DNA from: UBA1731 sp045595285
GTDB lineage: Bacteria; Verrucomicrobiota; Kiritimatiellia; RFP12; UBA1067
DNA length: 18,659 nt
Assembly: GCA_045595285.1 (NCBI GenBank)
Contig: JAZOAC010000182.1
Coordinates: 1-18,659 of the forward strand
Direction of reading: 5' to 3'
The position numbers were made by a program, and so were the translations under genes. Every line of letters begins with the position of its first letter. Position 1 is the first letter of the stretch. Below, piece after piece: positions 14,321-18,659 of the stretch. The notes below the pieces were generated by a model. The model was not told the origin of the DNA. It searched no databases and saw only the letters and a program-made list of their open reading frames with translations.

Positions 14321-15690
14321 TTCATTTCTCCTTCATTTTTCCGCGCGACCGCCATGGCCGCGAGACGCGCACCGCCGATGGCGGCGGAATCAGTCGCGTC
14401 AAGCGTGCGCACCTCCGCGCCGAAAATATCGCCGATAACAGAGAGTATTCCTTTCGAACGCGAAGCGCCGCCGGTGACGAATATCGTTTTAAAATCTCCG
14501 ATCCAACGCGTCCGCTCGCGCATATTCGCGATCTGCCCCTCGACAACGGCGCGAATCTTCACCTCCGGCGATGCCGCATCCCAGTCGAAGTTCGATTCGA
14601 CGCCCGTCGCGTCGTGCTTCGGGGTGATCTCGGTCTCGAAATACGGAAACGCCCGTCTGCCGCCGTTGCCGGGAGGCGTGAGTTCAAACGCCGTTTCATC
14701 GAAGAAACGCCAATCGACGCCGCATTCTTCACGGACGCGGTCACGGGCGAGCGAACCGTTTTTGAAGCACGAGAGCGACATAAAACCGCCGCAGGGGTTG
14801 CCGAACACATGACCGAAGCCGTCGGGATCCGTTCTGAACGCGGGCATGGCCGCAAAGAACGTGTCGCTCGTGCCGAGCGAGATCACGGCGCAACCGGGCT
14901 TCTCCGCGCCGCAGCCGACTAGAGAGGCGGGATTATCGCCCGTGAACGGCACGACGGGGATGCCGGGCCGCAACCCGTACTTCGCAAAATGCGGCGCAAG
15001 AGCAAGTGCCGCCCCGCCCGGACGATGGATGCGCGGCAGCTTATCCAAAAGTCCACCGGCTGCGTAATCACAAATTTCCGGATCCCACTCGAGAGTCCTG
15101 AGATTCAAGAGGTTCATCCCAGCACCATCTCCGACATCTATCGGCGCATCCGTCCCCGTCAGAACGGATGTCAGAAACGAACTCAATAGGTGAATGCGCA
15201 CCGTACGCGCGTAGGCTTCCGACTCTTCACGCGCAAATTTCGCGACCTGCGCGGCGGCAAAGCGTTCGATCGCCGGGGAACCCGTACGGTCCTGAAGCGA
15301 CGCGCCGAAACGTGCGTCGAGCGCGGCCACCTCCGGCTCCGTCGAAGAATCCATCCAAATCGGCGACGTCTTTCGTGAAAAGGTGCCGTCCGCTCCGAGA
15401 TAGACGGTCGCATGCTGCTGCGCATCGCCGCCAACGGCGGCAATGTCGCCCATCGGCGCACCAGTATCTCTGAGCCGTTCCAGTACGAGCTCCAGTCCAC
15501 GAACCCACATTTCAGGGTTCGCTCTGCGGATGCGCGGGTCGCCGTCCGGCAGAAAGCCGTCAGGCGAACCGTATTCAGGCAGGTCGCGGCCATAGTTCAC
15601 ACTGACGGATACGACAACCTTGCCGTCATCCGCATCATACACGACCGCCTTGGTTCCTTGCGTCGAAGAGTCTATACCGAGTGAATACAT
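14317..15690 (-). CDS. xylB: Xylulokinase (FGGY family), human-XYLB-like type
   Basis: A 457-residue cytoplasmic sugar kinase that would phosphorylate xylulose to xylulose 5-phosphate for the pentose phosphate pathway. FGGY features are GIDSSTQGTKA (5-15) in the first phosphate-binding region, DVGDGAGMNLL (185-195) with catalytic-base candidate Asp188, TGDNPASLVG (250-259), SLGTSDTFF (271-279), and TGGASRSKGIL near the C-terminus. GDAQQHATVY (88-97), PIWMDSSTEPE and CFKNGSLARD resemble animal XYLB and yeast XKS1 (QQHGS, PIWMDSST, CFKNGSL) more than E. coli XylB (GQMHG). It is the first gene of the operon, 113 bp from the regulator gene. The start at 15690 gives the family's expected N-terminus. 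Confidence 0.87.
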   Translation of the reverse strand: MYSLGIDSSTQGTKAVVYDADDGKVVVSVSVNYGRDLPEYGSPDGFLPDGDPRIRRANPEMWVRGLELVLERLRDTGAPMGDIAAVGGDAQQHATVYLGADGTFSRKTSPIWMDSSTEPEVAALDARFGASLQDRTGSPAIERFAAAQVAKFAREESEAYARTVRIHLLSSFLTSVLTGTDAPIDVGDGAGMNLLNLRTLEWDPEICDYAAGGLLDKLPRIHRPGGAALALAPHFAKYGLRPGIPVVPFTGDNPASLVGCGAEKPGCAVISLGTSDTFFAAMPAFRTDPDGFGHVFGNPCGGFMSLSCFKNGSLARDRVREECGVDWRFFDETAFELTPPGNGGRRAFPYFETEITPKHDATGVESNFDWDAASPEVKIRAVVEGQIANMRERTRWIGDFKTIFVTGGASRSKGILSVIGDIFGAEVRTLDATDSAAIGGARLAAMAVARKNEGEMK

Positions 15691-15714
15691 AAAACAAACT
15701 CAAAATATGCGTTT

Positions 15715-15745
15715 ATTTTACTATATTCCCAATCGGCTAAGACAA
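15715..15745 (-). promoter_or_regulatory. Possible promoter of the xylose/glycosidase operon
   Basis: On the minus strand TTGTCT (15740-15745) and TAAAAT (15715-15720) are 19 bp apart; a TATAGT overlaps at 15720-15725. This AT-rich 113-bp gap between xylR and xylB (15691-15803) is the only non-coding space before the six-gene operon. The boxes are weak, as expected for an activator-dependent promoter, but no operator repeat is clear. Confidence 0.35.
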
Positions 15746-15803
15746 AGAAAAATATCAAATTTAATAACTTGAGACATAAAAATCCGAAACCCAAGATTGA
15801 GGT

Positions 15804-16946
15804 TCAATCGCGGGGGGTCTGTCCCCAAAACTGCCGGTAGACGTTGCAGAAATAGGCCAAAGAAGAAAACCCGAGGCGCACCGACACTTCCTTTACCCGA
15901 AGCGAGGGATCCGCATCCAGAAGTTTCCTGGCTGTTTCCATTTTGAGTTTGCAGATGTATTTCTGCGGACTCATCCCAAGTTTTTTGCGGAACATCTTGC
16001 CGATGGCGACATGAGAAAGACCTACATGAGAGACGAGATCGGCGGTTGAAAGAGGACGGTAAAGCGATGCGTCGATAAAACCGAGCGCCTTCGCCAGCCA
16101 CTCTGGGGAAATGTCGTGCCGCAGCGTTGAGGCGCGCTCAACCAGTTCACCTGGACGAACGCGATATATGCGATGCGACTTATCTGCAGGCTTCCTGTGC
16201 ATTACAGCCGCAAGCATTCTGGCGGCAGAGTACCCCACTTCATACGCACATGGATCGATACTGGATATAGAAGTGTCGGCGAATGCACAAAGCTGACTGT
16301 CGTTGTCAACACCAAGTAGCAGCAAGTCGGACGGAATCCGTATTGCATACTCACCGGCCAGTCGAGAAATCTGTGCAGCCATCAGATCGTTCGCCGCGAA
16401 TATGGCGGTATGCCTTGGCAGACGCCGAAGCCAGAGCGCAAGTTTACGGGAATCAACCACATCCACGACTTCATCGTTGAAAAACGTCTGGTTACTGTTT
16501 TTCATTTCCGCTTCATGCACAAGCGGAATAAGACCTGCGCTCCGCATTGCGTCAGAAAAGCCTCTCAAGCGCATTTCCGAAAACGAGACACCCTTGAACC
16601 CCGCAAAGGCCATTGTTGAGTAGCGCTTAGACATAAAATACCTGGCCGCCATACGGCCTATCATGTTGTGATCAGAATCAACACCGTAAAAACGCTCGAC
16701 ATTATCATGCGCACAGAATACATCAACAGTCGGCAGATCCGTTTGACGCAGTTTATCTGCGAGCTCTTCCGAGATTATACGGGCAATCACACCCTGGCAA
16801 CCGCCTATTATCCGCTCAAAGGATTGACCTCGCGGATTGCACCACACGAGGCTCCATTTCTGCTCACTTCTGGCATACGCGGCAACACCGTCAATTATCC
16901 GCCGACCATACCAGCTGGAGTTCTCTACTATGACTGCTATCTTCAA
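15804..16946 (-). CDS. xylR: XylR-type AraC-family transcriptional regulator
   Basis: A 380-residue regulator with the layout of E. coli XylR (392 residues). Residues 1-270 form a LacI/periplasmic-binding-like sugar-sensing domain (IAVIVENSSWYGRRIIDGV, FAANDLMAAQISR, LLLGVDNDSQLCAF). Residues about 278-380 form an AraC-type double helix-turn-helix domain (STADLVSHVGLSHVAIGKMF, then VKEVSVRLGFSSLAYFCNVYRQ). Its place directly upstream of xylB, on the same strand, suggests it activates the operon in response to xylose. The start is a TTG with GGGAG 4 bp upstream; no in-frame ATG exists before the upstream stop codon. The gap to the rpn gene upstream is only 35 bp and shows no clear promoter. 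It may therefore be co-transcribed with rpn or use a promoter inside it. A 6-bp inverted repeat (15795-15809) overlaps the stop codon. Confidence 0.85.
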   Translation of the reverse strand: MKIAVIVENSSWYGRRIIDGVAAYARSEQKWSLVWCNPRGQSFERIIGGCQGVIARIISEELADKLRQTDLPTVDVFCAHDNVERFYGVDSDHNMIGRMAARYFMSKRYSTMAFAGFKGVSFSEMRLRGFSDAMRSAGLIPLVHEAEMKNSNQTFFNDEVVDVVDSRKLALWLRRLPRHTAIFAANDLMAAQISRLAGEYAIRIPSDLLLLGVDNDSQLCAFADTSISSIDPCAYEVGYSAARMLAAVMHRKPADKSHRIYRVRPGELVERASTLRHDISPEWLAKALGFIDASLYRPLSTADLVSHVGLSHVAIGKMFRKKLGMSPQKYICKLKMETARKLLDADPSLRVKEVSVRLGFSSLAYFCNVYRQFWGQTPRD

Positions 16947-16981
16947 TATGCTCCCGGCCGAAATCTTTGATGCCTAAACGG

Positions 16982-17908
16982 CTAAAATTTCGCTATCTCA
17001 CTTGCGGCGAGGCCGGTTGCCGCCGCAATCTGCTCGTTCGTAAGTTTCAAGGCCTTCAAGTTGCGGGCGGCCTGACGCAACTTTTCTACCGCCGCGTCTG
17101 CTCGCGCATTCGCCGCGTCGGCTCGCGCCACCGCCGCGTCTGCTCGCGCCTTTTCCGCATCGGCATGCGCCATCGCCGCATCGAGTTTCGCGTGCGCCTC
17201 CCTGACATCGTCCAGAAGCGCCGTATTGCGGCGCACCTGATCCCAAAACCCGTCATACTCCGCCCTTTCCGCAGCGTTGAGCGCCGACTCCTCCACGATT
17301 TCCAGCGCCTCGTTTACATGCGGGTCGTCAAGGAGAGCTTTGTCGGCTTTCGTCGTGCGCTCGTCTATCTCGGTAAGGAAGCGGAGCCACAGAACCTGCA
17401 TCTTCTTCTCCGCAAAACTCTTCGCCTTGAACTTTGGCAGCTCGACAAACACAAGGTGCAGACCGTCAAGCACCTTGTCGGAATGGAGATAATGGACAAG
17501 GTGGTAGTAGTGGTAGTACTCCTCCATGTCCGGCTCAAACGTGTCGTTGACGAAACTGAGCGAATAGACAGGCTGGAGAAGGTTGTATTTCTCACCCTTC
17601 TCCAACTGCTGGACATACGCCTTGGACGCGTTGAAAAGAACGCGCTCGCGGAAATCCGCCCGCCAATTCATCTGCATCTCGACGATGAACTTCCGCCCGC
17701 CCGTCTCCTCGCAGCGGACATCTACAATCGTATCTTTGCTCAACGGCGTCCTTGGCGTGATTTCAGCCGGCAGATACTCAATCTTCTCTATCTGCTTGCC
17801 CTCGTCAAGAGGCAACAAGGCGTTAAGAAGGCTTATGACGAGATTCTTATGCTCGCCAAAAACCTTCTTGAAGGTCACATCCGCCTTTGGATCGAGATAT
17901 CTTGCCAT
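16982..17908 (-). CDS. Rpn/PD-(D/E)XK nuclease family putative transposase
   Basis: A 308-residue protein of the Rpn (recombination-promoting nuclease) / PD-(D/E)XK transposase-like family. The start MARYLDPKADVTFKKVFG is the family signature. Asp63 (IVDVRC) and the Glu77-x-Gln79 pair (IVEMQMN) match the nuclease core. Residues 243-277 are five Ala-rich heptads, an evident coiled coil, followed by a helical C-terminus (LTNEQIAAATGLAASEIAKF) resembling a helix-turn-helix. Such proteins act as DNA nucleases; some occur in many variable copies per genome and some are linked to recombination or phage defence. GAGG and AAGAG precede the start. No terminal inverted repeats were found, so it is not called an insertion sequence. 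It lies 35 bp upstream of xylR and does not fit sugar metabolism. Confidence 0.82.
   Translation of the reverse strand: MARYLDPKADVTFKKVFGEHKNLVISLLNALLPLDEGKQIEKIEYLPAEITPRTPLSKDTIVDVRCEETGGRKFIVEMQMNWRADFRERVLFNASKAYVQQLEKGEKYNLLQPVYSLSFVNDTFEPDMEEYYHYYHLVHYLHSDKVLDGLHLVFVELPKFKAKSFAEKKMQVLWLRFLTEIDERTTKADKALLDDPHVNEALEIVEESALNAAERAEYDGFWDQVRRNTALLDDVREAHAKLDAAMAHADAEKARADAAVARADAANARADAAVEKLRQAARNLKALKLTNEQIAAATGLAASEIAKF
17078..17182 (-). repeat. 21-bp tandem repeat, five units, in the Rpn-family gene
   Basis: Five consecutive 21-bp units encode heptads DAAMAHA, DAEKARA, DAAVARA, DAANARA and DAAVEKL. The middle units are most alike, with ccgccgcgtctgctcgcgc on the plus strand. Unit gain or loss keeps the reading frame, so coil length could vary between strains. 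Confidence 0.85.
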
Positions 17909-17958
17909 TTCTCTTGCCTCTTATTTCCGCTCAAGGACACAGTTCCTTAAAGAAACGA

Positions 17959-17987
17959 CTTATATCGTATCAAAACCGACAGATAAA
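17959..17987 (-). promoter_or_regulatory. Candidate promoter of the Rpn-family gene
   Basis: On the minus strand TTTATC (17982-17987), a 17-bp spacer, then TATAAG (17959-17964), about 50 bp before ATG 17908. Spacing is ideal and box matches are moderate. Confidence 0.45.
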
Positions 17988-18159
17988 ATCAATCTCTGCG
18001 CGACATCTCTGCGTAATCGATTAGTCGAATATGCATTGCGCTTTAATCCACTGCCGGGAAGATGAGAATGCGGTTCGGACTGATTCTCAAGATTACGGAG
18101 CGGACGAAATCCTATACTCCATCAAAAGAAGGTTATTTCACAAAATAAGCCAATTCGTA

Positions 18160-18180
18160 AGCGAAATTTTCGCTCTTTTC
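18160..18180 (+). terminator. Palindrome with short T-rich tail, possible weak terminator
   Basis: agcgaaa (18160-18166) and tttcgct (18168-18174) form a perfect palindrome, followed by cttttc. The stem is AT-rich and the tail short. No gene ends next to it on the plus strand, so its role is uncertain. Confidence 0.2.
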
Positions 18181-18187
18181 AGGATCC

Positions 18188-18223
18188 CACCCCAAGCTTC
18201 TACAAGCTTCTCACCCCAAGCTT
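18188..18223. repeat. Short direct repeat cluster
   Basis: The 12-mer caccccaagctt occurs at 18188-18199 and 18212-18223, with a partial copy (acaagctt) between them. Period is about 24 bp. No function is apparent. Confidence 0.6.
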
Positions 18224-18348
18224 ACATGCCGCAGATTATACCAAAAGTTGTAATTTACTCGACCCGTGAGGGGCGCATGGGCAGAGCTTATTTTTTGGGA
18301 AACAACTCATTTGAAACAACTTGTCCCCACCGCATTATAATTTCAACG

Positions 18349-18659
18349 TCAATCCACAAACTCGACCTTAAGACATGAAAGGCGGTAACCTCCGGTCAGC
18401 GTCGCCTTGCCCTGGTAGAAAAGATAAATCTGCCCGTCGTCGTCTTCGAACACGCCGGGATGCCCCGATTCCCATGCGTTCCAGGACCCTTCCGCACCAT
18501 GCGGCAAAACCGGCGTATCGCGCCAACGCGTGAAATTCACGCCGTCAGCCGACCATGCAAGACCAATCTGCTGTCGCTCATGGTTGTATGCCCCCGCATA
18601 GAACATATACCAGATACCCTTGTGCTTGACTACACTCGCCGCCTCAGCGCAATTCATCT
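18349..18659 (-). CDS. C-terminal part of a beta-propeller glycosidase-like protein (GH43/GH32/GH130-like), partial
   Basis: The last 103 codons of a minus-strand gene that begins beyond the right edge. The sequence shows blade-like motifs of five-bladed beta-propeller glycosidases: GIWYMFYAGAYN, IGLAWSADGVNFTRW, and SGHPGVFEDDDGQIYLFYQG. The protein ends YRLSCLKVEFVD. Such enzymes act on arabinose-, xylose-, fructose- or mannose-containing glycans; the family cannot be fixed without the N-terminal catalytic blades. The Met at 18657 is not a start but simply the first Met in view. It may belong to the same carbohydrate locus, separated by the rpn gene and its spacer. Confidence 0.65.
   Translation of the reverse strand, partial: MNCAEAASVVKHKGIWYMFYAGAYNHERQQIGLAWSADGVNFTRWRDTPVLPHGAEGSWNAWESGHPGVFEDDDGQIYLFYQGKATLTGGYRLSCLKVEFVD

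Larger units (their letters stand above)
17909..18348. other. 440-bp spacer without a recognisable gene
   Basis: Open frames here are short and unlike any family I know. The stretch is more AT-rich than its surroundings. It holds a candidate rpn promoter (17959-17987), a 15-bp palindrome (18160-18174), and a cluster of short repeats around 18188-18223. TATAAT at 18336-18341 with TTGAAA at 18311-18316 could be a plus-strand promoter, but no plus-strand gene follows. Confidence 0.5.

Noticed and set aside
15791..15815. A tRNA T-arm-like ggttcaatc
   Set aside because: It lies at the xylR 3' end and no acceptor, D or anticodon arms can be formed around it.
18188..18223. Short HindIII-site-containing repeats as possible cloning-vector sequence
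   Set aside because: Only isolated aagctt hexamers are present; flanking DNA is not vector-like and runs smoothly into the neighbouring sequence.

Overview
The window looks like a stretch of a GC-rich Gram-negative genome from the PVC group. It most resembles an uncultivated gut or rumen Kiritimatiellae/Verrucomicrobiota-type plant-polysaccharide degrader. The basis is indirect: secreted LamG and autotransporter-strand-repeat proteins with signal peptides, a polysaccharide-degradation locus with an SGLT-type symporter, and a human-XYLB-like xylulokinase. This assignment is inference; there is no rRNA or marker gene here.

Left part, 1-3356, is an accessory region. It opens with two copies of a 94-bp direct repeat (1-94 and 185-278). 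Three plus-strand small modules follow, each with its own promoter: a NYN-domain ribonuclease-like gene (416-1081), a hicBA-type toxin-antitoxin pair (1224-1783) whose antitoxin joins a DinJ-like N-terminus to a HicB-like C-terminus, and a relB/yoeB-type pair (2640-3195). Each module is followed within about 25 bp by a related GC-rich motif; two copies share a 37-bp block. A minus-strand LamG protein (1849-2505) stops 9 bp from one of these repeats and looks C-terminally cut.

Middle and right part, 3357-15690, is a six-gene minus-strand operon. In transcription order it holds a xylulokinase, an SSS-family symporter, a xylose isomerase, a GH141-like beta-helix protein, a large autotransporter-strand-repeat surface protein and a GH28-GH3 fusion glycosidase. 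Gaps are mostly under 60 bp, with one 4-bp overlap. An AraC-family XylR-type regulator (15804-16946) lies just upstream on the same strand. Together they suggest that xylose-bearing pectin or hemicellulose is cut outside the cytoplasm, released xylose is imported with sodium, isomerised to xylulose, phosphorylated, and sensed by the regulator. Xylogalacturonan is an attractive but unproven substrate, since one polypeptide joins a GH28 backbone-cleaving fold with a GH3 beta-xylosidase-type domain. A C10/G10 homopolymer interrupts the signal-peptide reading frame of the GH141-like gene, suggesting phase variation or an assembly error.

Far right: an Rpn/PD-(D/E)XK nuclease gene with a 21-bp tandem repeat encoding coiled-coil heptads (16982-17908), a 440-bp spacer without a gene, and the C-terminal end of a beta-propeller glycosidase-like gene running off the window (18349-18659). 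No tRNA, rRNA, CRISPR array or insertion sequence was recognised.
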